Assembly (NCBI RefSeq): GCF_029853695.1 | Contig: NZ_CP122537.1 | Span: forward strand, 1,364,001-1,428,000 | Direction: 5' to 3' | DNA from: Jannaschia sp. GRR-S6-38 | GTDB lineage: Bacteria > Pseudomonadota > Alphaproteobacteria > Rhodobacterales > Rhodobacteraceae | Length of the DNA stretch: 64,000 nt | Shown here: positions 49,278 through 58,468 of the stretch, one piece after another | How positions within the stretch are numbered: position 1 is the first letter of the stretch | Layout of the letters: every line of letters starts with the position of its first letter | Notes under the pieces: generated by a model | What the model was told of the DNA's origin: nothing | The model's input: the letters and a program-made list of their open reading frames with translations, nothing else | Database searches by the model: none | Program-made: the position numbers and the translations under genes

Positions 49278-49664
49278 TTACAGGGCCAGGCGGGCCAAGG
49301 CGTAAACGCCGGCCAGCGCCAAGCCGTAGCTGAGACAGGTGGTCGCGATGATCAGCGCCTTGCGGGTCATCCCGCGCGAATAGTCCTCGATCAGGACCTG
49401 CGTCCCGCGGGCGAGGTGGAAGCCGCTGACGACAAAGGTCAGCACGGCCACGAGCGCCGGGAAGGGTCGCGAGTAATAGGCTACGACCTCCTCCCAGGGG
49501 GCCCCGAGGACGGCGCCGAAGGTGAAGATGAAGAGCGGGATCAGGACGACCAGCGCGACCGAGCTGATGGTCACCTGCCAATGCTGCGCGGTGCCGGTCT
49601 TGGCCGAGCCGTAATAGGCCACGCGCTTGCGGTCGGTCAGGAAAGTCTGTGCGGCGGATTTCAT
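49278..49664 (-). CDS. sdhD: succinate dehydrogenase membrane anchor, subunit D
   Basis: A 128-residue hydrophobic anchor with three membrane spans. [23 protein letters not shown] is the family start, and [25 protein letters not shown] contains the haem/quinone-site His and the Asp-Tyr pair. It anchors the SdhAB dimer and binds ubiquinone with SdhC. It lies between sdhC (12 bp) and sdhA (16 bp). Confidence 0.95.
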   Translation of the reverse strand: MKSAAQTFLTDRKRVAYYGSAKTGTAQHWQVTISSVALVVLIPLFIFTFGAVLGAPWEEVVAYYSRPFPALVAVLTFVVSGFHLARGTQVLIEDYSRGMTRKALIIATTCLSYGLALAGVYALARLAL

Positions 49665-49676
49665 GGCGCGGTCCCC

Positions 49677-50060
49677 TTACAGCACGGCGATGGTGAGAAG
49701 GGTCAGCACGACCGAGCCGCCGATGCAGGCCCAGCCCAGCTTCTCGGCGGTCTCGATCTCGAGCCCGTGGCCGGTATCCCAGATCAGATGCCGGATGCCC
49801 GCCAGCGTGTGGTACCAGAGCGCCCAGATCGAGCCGAGCATCACCAGCTTGCCAAACCAGGACCGGATCACCGCATCCGCGGTGGCGAAGGCGTCCGGGC
49901 CCGCGGCGGCGGCGAGGAACCACCACACGATCAGGATCGACGCGACCAGCAGCGCGTTGCCGGTGATGCGCGTCAGGATCGACGTCATCGAGGTCAGCTG
50001 CGGGCGGTAGATCTGCAGATGCGGACTGAGCGGACGGTTTCCGCGGTTCACGTCGGCCAT
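49677..50060 (-). CDS. sdhC: succinate dehydrogenase cytochrome b556 subunit
   Basis: A 127-residue, three-span subunit. NRGNRPLSPHLQIYRPQLTSMTSILTRITG is the conserved N-terminal signature, and WYHTLAGIRHLIWDTGHGLEI carries the haem-ligand His and quinone-site residues. It is the first gene of sdhCDA-(4)-sdhB. Upstream in-frame sequence to 50483 is not part of the gene. Its promoter region holds a pair of GTGATCAC palindromes shared with sucC. Confidence 0.95.
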   Translation of the reverse strand: MADVNRGNRPLSPHLQIYRPQLTSMTSILTRITGNALLVASILIVWWFLAAAAGPDAFATADAVIRSWFGKLVMLGSIWALWYHTLAGIRHLIWDTGHGLEIETAEKLGWACIGGSVVLTLLTIAVL

Positions 50061-50177
50061 GCGACGCTCCTTTCGGTTGGGCTGTCGGTCGTCTTGGCGC
50101 TTTTCTAGCGGTTTTGCGGGCCGTGTCACGGGGTCGGACGGTCGCAGCGGCCGAAAAGGCACCGCGCGCGGCTGCGT

Positions 50178-50206
50178 GTGATCACGACGCCCGTCGCCGT
50201 GATCAC
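50178..50206. promoter_or_regulatory. paired GTGATCAC palindromes upstream of sdhC
   Basis: GTGATCAC lies at 50178-50185 and again at 50199-50206, 21 bp start to start (two helical turns). The near copy is 118 bp upstream of the sdhC ATG. The same pair, at 20-bp spacing and 115 bp from the ATG, occurs before sucC. It is also 63 bp upstream of the divergent DUF3140 gene, so that gene could be a target. Confidence 0.65.
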
Positions 50207-50268
50207 GTCCCGCCCGCCGGAACCGCGCTTCCCGCGCGACGTTGGCCCCGGCAACGCAGGAGATCCCG

Positions 50269-50613
50269 ATGAGCAAATCGCAGGAAGAGGTCTGGGACGA
50301 GTGGCGCGACCTCGTGAACATGGCGCCGAAAGAGATCGAGGACTGGCTGGAGACCAAGGAGTCCAAGTCGGTCGGACGCGACAGCGGCGACGGCGAGTCG
50401 AAGGGCCGCAAATCCGCCAAGCGCATCATCGAGATCAAGCGCACCAACAAGGACGAGCTGTCGGAGGACGACTGGGACCACATGGCGAAGGTCGTGGGCT
50501 ACATCAAACGCCACGGCGCGCAGGTGCCCGACGACCCGGAGGGCAGCGACTGGGAGTATTCCATGAAGAACTGGGGCCACGATCCGTTCGGCGAGAACGG
50601 GATGGCGAAATGA
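50269..50613 (+). CDS. DUF3140 protein
   Basis: A 114-residue, highly charged cytosolic protein. EVWDEWRDLVNMAPKEIEDWLETKESKSVG and WDHMAKVVGYIKRHGAQVPDDPEGSDWEYSMKNWGHDP match DUF3140. The family is common in bacteria and some fungi without a known function; the repeat-like Lys/Glu pattern suggests nucleic-acid binding, which is a guess. ATG 50269 follows AGGAG (50258-50262). It is divergent from sdhC. Confidence 0.85.
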   Translation: MSKSQEEVWDEWRDLVNMAPKEIEDWLETKESKSVGRDSGDGESKGRKSAKRIIEIKRTNKDELSEDDWDHMAKVVGYIKRHGAQVPDDPEGSDWEYSMKNWGHDPFGENGMAK

Positions 50614-50670
50614 CGGGCCCGACCGTGTCCCAGTGACCCCGCGGGCCGAGTGGCCTTTGACGGCAAGCCG

Positions 50671-51363
50671 TCAGTGCAGCGGCACGCCCGCCAGCTCGTC
50701 CAGATACTCGGTGCAGAACACGATCCGCTCGGAATCGCCGAAATAGAAGGCATTGGGTTCGCCGCAGGGCTCGACGACGACCGGGACGGGGCGCGGCAGG
50801 TCCAGCGCCCGGTTCACGCGCTTCATGTCCGATCGCAGCCGGCCCAACCGTTTCTCGCCCGCATCGAACCGCAGGCTGTCGGCCAGCCGCCCCGAAGGCG
50901 GCCGCAGCCCGTCCAGCACCGGGCCCCAGGCCGCGCGCATGTCGCGGCCGTCCGAGCGGCAGCGCTCCGCCTTGGCAGGCGGCATGCCCCAGGCCCGCGC
51001 CTGGTCGCCGCGCAGCCCCGGCGCCGCCCCGTAGAACAGGCAGATCGCCCGGGCCAGCCGCTGGCCCGCGGGCATGTATTGCGCCCAATGGTCGAACAGC
51101 TCGGTCGCCGCCTCGACGCGCATCAGCGCGATCATGTCGCCCATGATTTCCGTCAGTTCGTCCTCGGGATGCAGCCGTTCGGCCAGCACCAGCGCGAAGA
51201 CATCCGCCGCGGTCTCCTCGACGCCGTAGACGGGTAGCTCGAGCTGGTCGATCACCGCATGGCCCAGCTCGTGGTAGAGCGTCATGCGCAGGTTCGACAG
51301 GACCGGCTCCGCGCGCAGCGGCGCGGCCAGCAGGCAGAGAAGAATGACGAGGCGCAGAACGAT
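50671..51363 (-). CDS. DUF4344 putative exported metallopeptidase, unusual start
   Basis: The core YHELGHAVIDQLELPVYGVEETAADVFALVLAE holds an HExxH zinc motif and the distal Glu, the DUF4344 signature. Only one ATG (51285) is available, which would place the zinc motif at residue 5. In the same frame upstream, IVLRLVILLCLLAAPLRAEPVLSNLR forms a convincing signal peptide. It is preceded by GGGAG (51371-51375) at 7 nt from an ATC codon (51361-51363). I therefore extend the gene to 51363 (230 residues) with ATC as candidate start. The upstream in-frame stop excludes any ATG, GTG or TTG. Confidence 0.6.
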   Translation of the reverse strand: MVLRLVILLCLLAAPLRAEPVLSNLRMTLYHELGHAVIDQLELPVYGVEETAADVFALVLAERLHPEDELTEIMGDMIALMRVEAATELFDHWAQYMPAGQRLARAICLFYGAAPGLRGDQARAWGMPPAKAERCRSDGRDMRAAWGPVLDGLRPPSGRLADSLRFDAGEKRLGRLRSDMKRVNRALDLPRPVPVVVEPCGEPNAFYFGDSERIVFCTEYLDELAGVPLH

Positions 51364-51424
51364 GGCGGCTCTCCCGGTGTAGAGTTCTTATCTAGCACGC
51401 CGTCACGCGGCGCGCGATGCCCCG

Positions 51425-52450
51425 TCACAGCGGCATGAGCGCCCAGTAGTCGAGATCCAGCAGCACGTCCGGGTCGTATTTGCCGTCCGCGCCGCGCAGC
51501 ACGAAGGGCGCGCCGCGCGTCGCCACCAGCCGCAGGCGCAGCGCGCCGACCCCCGGCCCGACCTCGGCGCGGTCCAGCACCTCCGACCAGGCCCGCACCG
51601 TGTCGCCCGCGAAACAGGGATTGGCATGAGCGCCCGCGTTGATGCCCGCGACGATCTGGGCGTTGGCCAGCCCGTTGAAGCTCAGCGCCCGCGCCAGGCT
51701 GATGACATGGCCGCCATAGATCAGCCGCCGCCCGTCCTCGCGGTGGGTGGCGTCGAAATGCACCTTGGCCGTGTTCTGCCACAACCGGGTGGCCATCATA
51801 TGCTCGGCCTCCTCGATCGTGGTGGCGTCGACATGGTCGATCCGCTCGCCGATCTCGTAATCACCCGCGCGATGCGGCTCGCCCGCGAGATCGAAATCGT
51901 AGCCGTCGAAATGCAGCCCCTCGGGCACGGCGAGATCCGCGGCGGCGACATGATCCGCTAGCTCGGGCAGCACCGGCTCGGGGCTAGGCGTGTCGGGGTC
52001 GCGCTTGCGCACCATCACCCAGCGCACATAGGTCAGCACCGCCGCGCCGGACTGGTCGAAGCCGGTGGTCCGCACCCAGACCACGCCGGTGCGCCGGTTC
52101 GAATTTTCCTTCACGCCGATCACCTCGGATTCGGCGTGCAGCGTATCGCCCGCGAAGACCGGCTTCAGGAAGCGCCCCTCGGCATAGCCCAGGTTCGCCA
52201 CGGCGTTCAGCGAGATGTCGGGCACGGTCTTTCCGAACACCGTGTGAAAGACCAGAAGGTCGTCGAGCGGCGCACCGTCGAGCCCGCAATCCAGCGCGAA
52301 GGCATCCGAGGAGCTCAGCGCAAACCGCTGCGGGTAGAGCGCGTGGTAGAGCGCGCGCTCCCCCTCGGCCACGGTGCGCGGGACGGCGTGGCGGATCACC
52401 TCGCCCGGCCGGTAATCCTCGAAGAAACGGCCCGGATTCGTCTTGTTCAT
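51425..52450 (-). CDS. mch: mesaconyl-CoA hydratase (beta-methylmalyl-CoA dehydratase)
   Basis: A 341-residue cytosolic enzyme with two MaoC-like hot-dog halves that hydrates mesaconyl-CoA to beta-methylmalyl-CoA in the ethylmalonyl-CoA pathway. It reads colinearly with Rhodobacter Mch: NKTNPGRFFEDYRPGEVIRHAVPRTVAEGERALYHALYP, SLNAVANLGYAEGRFLKPVFAGDTL, and in the second half TTIEEAEHMMATRLWQNTAKVHFDATHREDGRRLIYGGHVISLARALSFNGLANAQ. It overlaps the DUF1737 gene by 4 bp and is the last gene of a unit starting with mcl2. Confidence 0.96.
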   Translation of the reverse strand: MNKTNPGRFFEDYRPGEVIRHAVPRTVAEGERALYHALYPQRFALSSSDAFALDCGLDGAPLDDLLVFHTVFGKTVPDISLNAVANLGYAEGRFLKPVFAGDTLHAESEVIGVKENSNRRTGVVWVRTTGFDQSGAAVLTYVRWVMVRKRDPDTPSPEPVLPELADHVAAADLAVPEGLHFDGYDFDLAGEPHRAGDYEIGERIDHVDATTIEEAEHMMATRLWQNTAKVHFDATHREDGRRLIYGGHVISLARALSFNGLANAQIVAGINAGAHANPCFAGDTVRAWSEVLDRAEVGPGVGALRLRLVATRGAPFVLRGADGKYDPDVLLDLDYWALMPL

Positions 52451-52653
52451 TGCTCGCCCAGTCTTCGGTCGGGATCGTAATCGGCCTCGGTTTCCTTGGT
52501 CACGGCCTGCGCGCAGCGCATCACGCCGGCCCCCGCGTCCCAGGCAAAGGCAGGCGAGCCGTGGAGCACCCAGCCCTTCGCGAGCGCATCGGTCACCTTG
52601 TGGCAGAAGGCCGAGCTGTCTTCGCCCGTCAGCAGCCGGTAGAGCGCCGTCAT
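52447..52653 (-). CDS. DUF1737 small protein
   Basis: A 68-residue protein: LYRLLTGEDSSAFCHKVTDALAKGWVLHGSPAFAWDAGAGVMRCAQAVTKE. This is the DUF1737 fold, a small beta-alpha domain without assigned function. It sits in the mcl2-nnrU-DUF1737-mch unit and overlaps mch by 4 bp. The repeated linkage to mch in roseobacters suggests, but does not show, a role linked to the pathway. Confidence 0.88.
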   Translation of the reverse strand: MTALYRLLTGEDSSAFCHKVTDALAKGWVLHGSPAFAWDAGAGVMRCAQAVTKETEADYDPDRRLGEQ

Positions 52654-52657
52654 CCCG

Positions 52658-53212
52658 TCACCCCCAGGGCCGCACGCCCAGCCAATTGTGGATCAGCATC
52701 ACCACCACCAGCACCACCAGCGTGATGACGACGGTCGTGACCTCTTTCTTTGCGGGCGCGCGCGGCGGCGGGGTCCAGGCGCCCGCCTGCCGGTTGATCA
52801 GCACGATCTCGATCACCGCCCAGATCAGCAGCCCGCCGAACAGCACGACCGACTTCCCGTCGCCGTTCACCAGAAGATGCGCCACCGCCCACAGGATGAT
52901 CGCCGTCAGCTGGGGGTGGCGCAGCTTGGTGCCCAGCCAGACCTTCGCGCCCTTCGGCCCGCTGACCGCGAAGAGGTAGAAGGCCACGACCATCACCAGG
53001 TTGTTGAGATGGACGGTCCAGGCCGGCGCCAGCCACAGGAAGGAGGTCTCGGCCCCGCGATAGCCGAAGATCATCATCACGACCGAGGCCAGAACCGCGA
53101 CCGCGACCGCGCCCCGGACCGGGTCGCCCATCCGGGCCCGCGTGTCGGGCGCCAGCCGCTTGAACAGATGCGCGCCGCTCCACAGCAGGACGCCCGCGAT
53201 CAGCAATGCCAT
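52658..53212 (-). CDS. NnrU family membrane protein
   Basis: A 184-residue inner-membrane protein with about five spans. LLIAGVLLWSGAHLFKRLAPDTRARMG, TSFLWLAPAWTVHLNNLVMVVAFYLF and the HPQLTAIILWAVAHLLVNGD stretch are NnrU hallmarks. NnrU was first named from denitrification clusters, but most members lie outside them, as here, so the role is unknown. It starts 3 bp after mcl2 ends on the minus strand. Confidence 0.92.
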   Translation of the reverse strand: MALLIAGVLLWSGAHLFKRLAPDTRARMGDPVRGAVAVAVLASVVMMIFGYRGAETSFLWLAPAWTVHLNNLVMVVAFYLFAVSGPKGAKVWLGTKLRHPQLTAIILWAVAHLLVNGDGKSVVLFGGLLIWAVIEIVLINRQAGAWTPPPRAPAKKEVTTVVITLVVLVVVMLIHNWLGVRPWG

Positions 53213-53215
53213 GTC

Positions 53216-54073
53216 TCAGCCCTCCAACGCGGCGATCGCGTCCAGCTTTGCCAGCGTCCGGCGGGCGGTGTCCACATGCAGGTTCTCGACGATCCGGCCG
53301 TCCAGCACCGCGACGCCCTGTCCCTGCGCCTTCGCGGCCTCCCAGGCCTCGATCTGGCGGCGGGCGAGATCGGCCTCAGCCTCGGACGGCGCGAACACGT
53401 CGTTGGCGATCCCGACCTGCGCGGGATGGATCAGCGTCTTGCCGTCCATGCCGAGGTCGCGCCCCTGCGCGCATTGCCCGCGCAGGCCCTCGTCATCCTT
53501 GAAGGCGTTGTAGACCCCGTCGATGCAGGGGATGCCCGCCGCCCGCGCGGCCAGAAGGCAGGTCTGCAGGGCGCTCATCAGCGGCAGCCGATCGGCGCGG
53601 TCGCGGCTGCCCAGCTCCTTGGCCAGGTCGTTGGTGCCCATCACGAAGCCGCCCATGCGCGGCGCGCGCGCGATCGCGGCGGCGTTCAGGATGCCCGCCG
53701 GCGTCTCCATCATGGCCCAGATCGCGACGCCCCCCGGCAGCCGCGCGGCGGCCGCGGCGACGGTTTCGGGCCCGTCCACCTTGGGCAGCAGAACCGCGTC
53801 CGGCGCCATCGCCGCCGCGGCCTCCAGGTCGCCCGCGCCCCACTCCGTGTCCGCCCCGTTCACCCGCACGATCCGGAAGCGCGGCCCATAGCCGCCCGCG
53901 GCCAGCGCCTCGGCCAGCACGTCGCGCGACACGGTCTTCTCCTCGGGCGCGACGGCGTCCTCCAGGTCGAAGATGATCGCATCCACCGGCAGCGCCCGTG
54001 CCTTGTCGAGCGCCCGCGGCTTGGAGGCGGGAATATAAAGAACCGAGCGGAACGGGCGGGCGGTCGGGGTCAT
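53216..54073 (-). CDS. mcl2: (S)-malyl-CoA thioesterase (CitE-like), Mcl2
   Basis: A 285-residue HpcH/HpaI (CitE-like) enzyme that hydrolyses (3S)-malyl-CoA to malate in the ethylmalonyl-CoA pathway. RPFRSVLYIPASKPRALDKARALPVDAIIFDLEDAVAPEEK, VNGADTEWGAGDLEAAA, the metal/CoA site WAMMETPAGILN and MGTNDLAKELG are present. The short length separates it from the 318-residue lyase Mcl1; a citrate lyase-like role is less likely given the mch link. ATG 54073 is chosen since AAGGAG abuts the ATG at 54079. Confidence 0.9.
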   Translation of the reverse strand: MTPTARPFRSVLYIPASKPRALDKARALPVDAIIFDLEDAVAPEEKTVSRDVLAEALAAGGYGPRFRIVRVNGADTEWGAGDLEAAAAMAPDAVLLPKVDGPETVAAAAARLPGGVAIWAMMETPAGILNAAAIARAPRMGGFVMGTNDLAKELGSRDRADRLPLMSALQTCLLAARAAGIPCIDGVYNAFKDDEGLRGQCAQGRDLGMDGKTLIHPAQVGIANDVFAPSEAEADLARRQIEAWEAAKAQGQGVAVLDGRIVENLHVDTARRTLAKLDAIAALEG

Positions 54074-54338
54074 CGGCATCTCCTTCTGGGGCCGCTGTGG
54101 ACCATGCGACGCAAGGATTGGCAAGAATATCCTTCGCAGACGCAGCAAAATGTCGGCTGTGCCTTCCGCGCTGCGGCGTGCGCCGCTCTCCGTCGTTAAC
54201 GGTTTTTCAGCATCCGCGCCGCATTCTGCCCGCCATCGACGCCGACCCGGATCCCCCGGGCCGCCCTCGGGACGAGATCGACCTTCCGTCGCTCGTCCGC
54301 GGTCGGCCGGGGGTCGCAGCCGGAAAGGAATCCTGCCC

Positions 54339-54668
54339 ATGTCCAGACGACAGACCCACAACGCCTTCCTCGCCATGCTGACCGCGCTGGCGCTCGTGCT
54401 GCTGGCCCTTCCGGCGCAGGCCGCGGGCCAGGCCTGCGCGCCGCGCGCCGTGCTGCTGGAGCGGCTCTCGGCGCAATATGGCGAGACGCGGCGCGGCATC
54501 GGGCTGGGCCAGCGCGGCCGCATCGTCGAGATCTTCGCCTCGCCCGAGACCGGGACCTGGACCATCACCGTCACGCTGCCCGACGGGCGCACCTGCCTCG
54601 TCGCCTCCGGCCAGGCCTGGGAGGACCGGATGGACGATCTCGCCCATCTCGCCGACGCCGAGACCTGA
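54339..54668 (+). CDS. hypothetical exported protein, 109 residues
   Basis: A signal peptide (AFLAMLTALALVLLALPAQAAGQA) precedes a compact beta-rich domain, CAPRAVLLERLSAQYGETRRGIGLGQRGRIVEIFASPETGTWTITVTLPDGRTCLVASGQAW, with two cysteines. Similar small exported proteins occur across alphaproteobacteria without a known role. ATG 54339 follows AAAGGAA. It is divergent from mcl2 with a 265-bp gap that contains an AAGGAT/ATCCTT inverted pair (54113-54134) near mcl2. Confidence 0.78.
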   Translation: MSRRQTHNAFLAMLTALALVLLALPAQAAGQACAPRAVLLERLSAQYGETRRGIGLGQRGRIVEIFASPETGTWTITVTLPDGRTCLVASGQAWEDRMDDLAHLADAET

Positions 54669-54692
54669 GGCGGCCGGCCGCAAGACCCCCCC

Positions 54693-54714
54693 GCGGGCGC
54701 CCTTCGGCGCCCGC
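54693..54714. terminator. GC hairpin before mdh
   Basis: GCGGGCGCC (54693-54701), loop CTTC, GGCGCCCGC (54706-54714) is a perfect 9-bp stem 24 bp after the preceding stop codon. It has no T-run, so it may stop transcription only weakly or act as mRNA 3' protection. Confidence 0.5.
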
Positions 54715-54767
54715 CCCGCCGCGCCGCGCCTCGCTCTTGCGCCCGCCCCGCCGCATCCGATAGCTGA

Positions 54768-55763
<996 letters not shown>

Positions 55764-55788
55764 CGGCCCGCCCATCGTGGACGTCTCG

Positions 55789-55814
55789 GGCCTCGCCATC
55801 GGCGGGGCCTTTTT
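55789..55814 (+). terminator. rho-independent terminator of mdh
   Basis: GGCCTCGCC (55789-55797), loop ATC, GGCGGGGCC (55801-55809) pair with one G-T wobble and are followed by TTTTT. It separates mdh from the sucC operon. Confidence 0.85.
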
Positions 55815-55854
55815 CGTTGGACGAATCGCCCGCGCGCCGGTCGCGTGGTACTTC

Positions 55855-55883
55855 GTGATCACACTCGCTTTGCTGTGATCACA
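55855..55883. promoter_or_regulatory. paired GTGATCACA palindromes upstream of sucC
   Basis: GTGATCACA occurs at 55855-55863 and 55875-55883, 20 bp start to start; the second copy with its preceding T is the perfect 10-bp palindrome TGTGATCACA. The pair ends 115 bp before the sucC ATG and follows the mdh terminator, where the suc promoter must lie. The same arrangement precedes sdhC. Confidence 0.68.
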
Positions 55884-55997
55884 TAGCGTGGATTTCCCGC
55901 CCCGTTCGCGCAAACTCTGCGCTTTCCGGTTCCATGGCCGCGCCGCTCGTGCGATTCCGCCCCGGAGCCATAGGAAAGCCCGAGGGGGACGCGACCC

Positions 55998-57191
55998 ATG
56001 AACATCCACGAGTATCAGGCCAAGGCGCTGCTGCGCGATTACGGCGCGCCCGTCTCCGAAGGCGTCGCGGTGACCAAGGCGGCGGATGCGAAGAACGCCG
56101 CGGGCCAGCTCGACGGGCCGCTCTGGGTGGTGAAGGCGCAGATCCATGCCGGCGGGCGCGGCAAGGGCAGCTTCAAGGAGGCCGAGGCCGGCGCGAAGGG
56201 CGGCGTCCGGCTGGCCAAATCGGTCGAGGAGGCCGCCGAAGAAGCGCGCGCCATGCTGGGCAACACGCTGGTCACGCATCAGACCGGCCCCGCGGGAAAG
56301 CAGGTCAACCGGATCTATATCGAGGACGGCTCGGACATCGCGCGCGAGCTCTATCTCGCGCTGCTGGTCGATCGCCAGACCAGCCGCGTGGGCTTCGTCT
56401 GCTCGACCGAGGGCGGGATGGATATCGAGGAGGTCGCCGCCTCCACCCCCGAGAAGATCATCAGCTTCGCGGTCGACCCGGCCACCGGCTACCAGCCCTT
56501 CCACGGCCGCCGCGTGGCCTTTGCGCTGGGGCTGGAAGGCGCGCAGGTCAAGCAATGCGTCAACCTGATGGGCATCCTCTACCGGGCCTTCACCGAGAAG
56601 GACATGGAGATGCTCGAAATCAACCCGCTGATCGTCACCGATACGGGCGACCTGAAGGTGCTGGACGCCAAGGTCGGCTTCGACGGCAACGCCATCTATC
56701 GCCACAAGGACATCGCCGAGCTGCGCGACGAGACCGAGGAGGACCCGAAGGAGCTCGCGGCCTCCAAATACGACCTCAACTACATCGCGCTCGACGGCGA
56801 GATCGGCTGCATGGTCAATGGCGCGGGCCTCGCCATGGCGACGATGGACATCATCAAGCTCTACGGCGCGGAGCCCGCAAACTTCCTCGATGTCGGCGGC
56901 GGCGCGACGAAGGAGAAGGTGACCGAGGCCTTCAAGATCATCACCTCGGACCCGCAGGTGAAGGGCATCCTCGTCAACATCTTCGGCGGCATCATGCGCT
57001 GCGACGTCATCGCCGAGGGCGTGGTCGCCGCGGTCAAGGAAGTGGGCCTCAAGGTCCCGCTGGTCGTCCGGCTGGAGGGCACGAATGTCGAAGCGGGCAA
57101 GGACATCATCAACAATTCCGGCCTCGACGTCATCGCCGCCGACGACCTGAAGGACGGCGCCCAGAAGATCGTGAAGGCCGTGAAGGGGTGA
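55998..57191 (+). CDS. sucC: succinyl-CoA synthetase, beta subunit
   Basis: A 397-residue ATP-grasp subunit; with SucD it interconverts succinyl-CoA and succinate with nucleotide formation. [41 protein letters not shown], the nucleotide site [27 protein letters not shown] and [37 protein letters not shown] are characteristic. It is the first gene of the suc operon. Its stop overlaps a GTG start (GTGA) for the next frame, which runs through a hairpin array; sucD lies two genes further on. Confidence 0.98.
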   Translation: MNIHEYQAKALLRDYGAPVSEGVAVTKAADAKNAAGQLDGPLWVVKAQIHAGGRGKGSFKEAEAGAKGGVRLAKSVEEAAEEARAMLGNTLVTHQTGPAGKQVNRIYIEDGSDIARELYLALLVDRQTSRVGFVCSTEGGMDIEEVAASTPEKIISFAVDPATGYQPFHGRRVAFALGLEGAQVKQCVNLMGILYRAFTEKDMEMLEINPLIVTDTGDLKVLDAKVGFDGNAIYRHKDIAELRDETEEDPKELAASKYDLNYIALDGEIGCMVNGAGLAMATMDIIKLYGAEPANFLDVGGGATKEKVTEAFKIITSDPQVKGILVNIFGGIMRCDVIAEGVVAAVKEVGLKVPLVVRLEGTNVEAGKDIINNSGLDVIAADDLKDGAQKIVKAVKG

Positions 57192-57871
57192 GCGGCGGTC
57201 CCGAATACCATTCGGGATCGGTCGCTCCGGTGGAGCGAGCGAAGCTGCGAACGCGGCCGGCGCAAGCCGGTCGCCGGGAGGGCCGCGGTCCGGACATATG
57301 TCCGGCGATCGGTCCGGTCGACCGATCGAGCCGCGAACGGGCGGAGCCCAGGACGAGCCGCGGTCCACGGGCCGCCCTCGCGCTCCTGGCCTGCGCCCTG
57401 CCCCTGGCCGCCCAAGCCAACGACGCCGCGCTGGCGGCCTTCGCCAGTCATTGCTTCAGCCCGCGCATGACCGCGGAACGGGCCGAGGCGCTGCTCGCCC
57501 CCTCCGGCGCGCGGGTGGATTTCTACGACCTGAACCCGGGCTTCGCCGCCGCGCCCACGCCCGCGACGACGCAGGTGACCCCCGGCACCGACCGGCGCTG
57601 CGAGCTGGCCTTCGACGGCGACCGGGGCGGGGATGCGGCGCAAGCCGCCGCCGCCGGCCTGTCCGCCGAGGGCATCGATGCGGACGCCCGGCTGCCGCCC
57701 ACCCATGCCGATGCGGCCCTGCCCGGCACCACGCTGCTCGCCGCCCGCGCGCTGAACCCGCGGCGGCTGGCGGTCGTGCATACCGGCACCCGGCCCGGCC
57801 CGAACGGGACCGAGACTTTCCTGAATGTCGAGCGCCTGACCCCCGATGCCAGCCGCGAGGCGCTGCAATGA
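57188..57871 (+). CDS. exported protein with hairpin-encoded N-terminal extension
   Basis: The frame encodes a clear signal peptide ([17 protein letters not shown]) and a mature domain ([42 protein letters not shown] onward, two cysteines). No ATG precedes it. The frame runs back without a stop to a GTG (57188) that overlaps the sucC stop (GTGA). The intervening 60 codons are made of five DNA hairpins and read as Arg-rich sequence, which would block export if translated as is. GTG 57230 is another possible start. I infer that a palindromic element was inserted between start codon and signal peptide. Function is unknown. Confidence 0.58.
   Translation: MSGGPEYHSGSVAPVERAKLRTRPAQAGRREGRGPDICPAIGPVDRSSRERAEPRTSRGPRAALALLACALPLAAQANDAALAAFASHCFSPRMTAERAEALLAPSGARVDFYDLNPGFAAAPTPATTQVTPGTDRRCELAFDGDRGGDAAQAAAAGLSAEGIDADARLPPTHADAALPGTTLLAARALNPRRLAVVHTGTRPGPNGTETFLNVERLTPDASREALQ
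57199..57328. repeat. array of five consecutive hairpins in the suc operon
   Basis: Perfect or near-perfect inverted repeats follow each other: TCCCGAAT/ATTCGGGA (57199-57217), TCGCTCC/GGAGCGA (57222-57238), GCGGCCGGC/GCCGGTCGC with a GCAA tetraloop (57253-57274), the 16-bp palindrome CCGGACATATGTCCGG (57290-57305) and CGATCGGTC/GACCGATCG (57306-57328). GCCGCGGTCC is also repeated just before the palindrome and again near 57360. Such density is not chance for coding DNA. It may be a mobile palindromic element or an mRNA processing/stability element. Confidence 0.8.
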
Positions 57872-58449
57872 TCCGCGCCGCCGCCCTCCTCGCCGCGCTG
57901 CTCGGCCTCGCCGGCTGCATGCCCACGCAGACCGGCTTCAGCCAGGGCGCGTCCGAGATCGCGGGCCAGCGCATGGGCTTCGTGGCCGAGGCCGTCTGCC
58001 TGAACAACCAGACCCGCCAGGCACAGGACCGCGCCGCCCGCGCGCTGTCCTTCCCGGTGGTCGAGCGCGACGGCGCCGCGACGATCTACGTCAATCCCGG
58101 CACGCTGACCTTCATGCGCATCGGCCCCGTGCCCGCGCAGGGCGTCACCATCGAGGACGGCAGCCGGATCGAGGTGCCCGCCGGCATCGGCTGCTCGGTC
58201 GGCTCGCCCGCCGTGGGCCAGGTGCAGGCCAACCGGCTTGCGGGCGAGATCCTCGCGCCGCGGCTAGTCGACGGCTCGGACACGCTGCGCGCGCCGCTGG
58301 GCGCGGGCGTCAATGCCGCCGGCGGCGCCGGGTTCTTCTTCGAGGGACTGACCGTCACCCTGCCGCTCGCGCGCACCACATTCACCGATCCCGAGACGGG
58401 CGAGGCCACCGGCTTCGACCACCCGGTGATCCTGATCGTTCACAACTGA
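57868..58449 (+). CDS. lipoprotein between sucC and sucD
   Basis: A 193-residue lipoprotein: [17 protein letters not shown] gives a lipobox with Cys17. The mature region ([60 protein letters not shown] and following) is beta-rich with two cysteines and no recognised family. Its ATG overlaps the upstream stop (ATGA) and sucD follows after 19 bp, so it is expressed within the suc operon. The reason for that location is unknown. Confidence 0.78.
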   Translation: MIRAAALLAALLGLAGCMPTQTGFSQGASEIAGQRMGFVAEAVCLNNQTRQAQDRAARALSFPVVERDGAATIYVNPGTLTFMRIGPVPAQGVTIEDGSRIEVPAGIGCSVGSPAVGQVQANRLAGEILAPRLVDGSDTLRAPLGAGVNAAGGAGFFFEGLTVTLPLARTTFTDPETGEATGFDHPVILIVHN

Positions 58450-58468
58450 CACCACAGCCGGAGGCACA

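Noticed and set aside
57298..58449. 383-codon frame starting at the ATG in the CCGGACATATGTCCGG palindrome
   Set aside because: Its first 190 codons are Arg/Pro-rich shadow of the exported-protein frame; the real gene in this frame is the lipoprotein starting at 57868.
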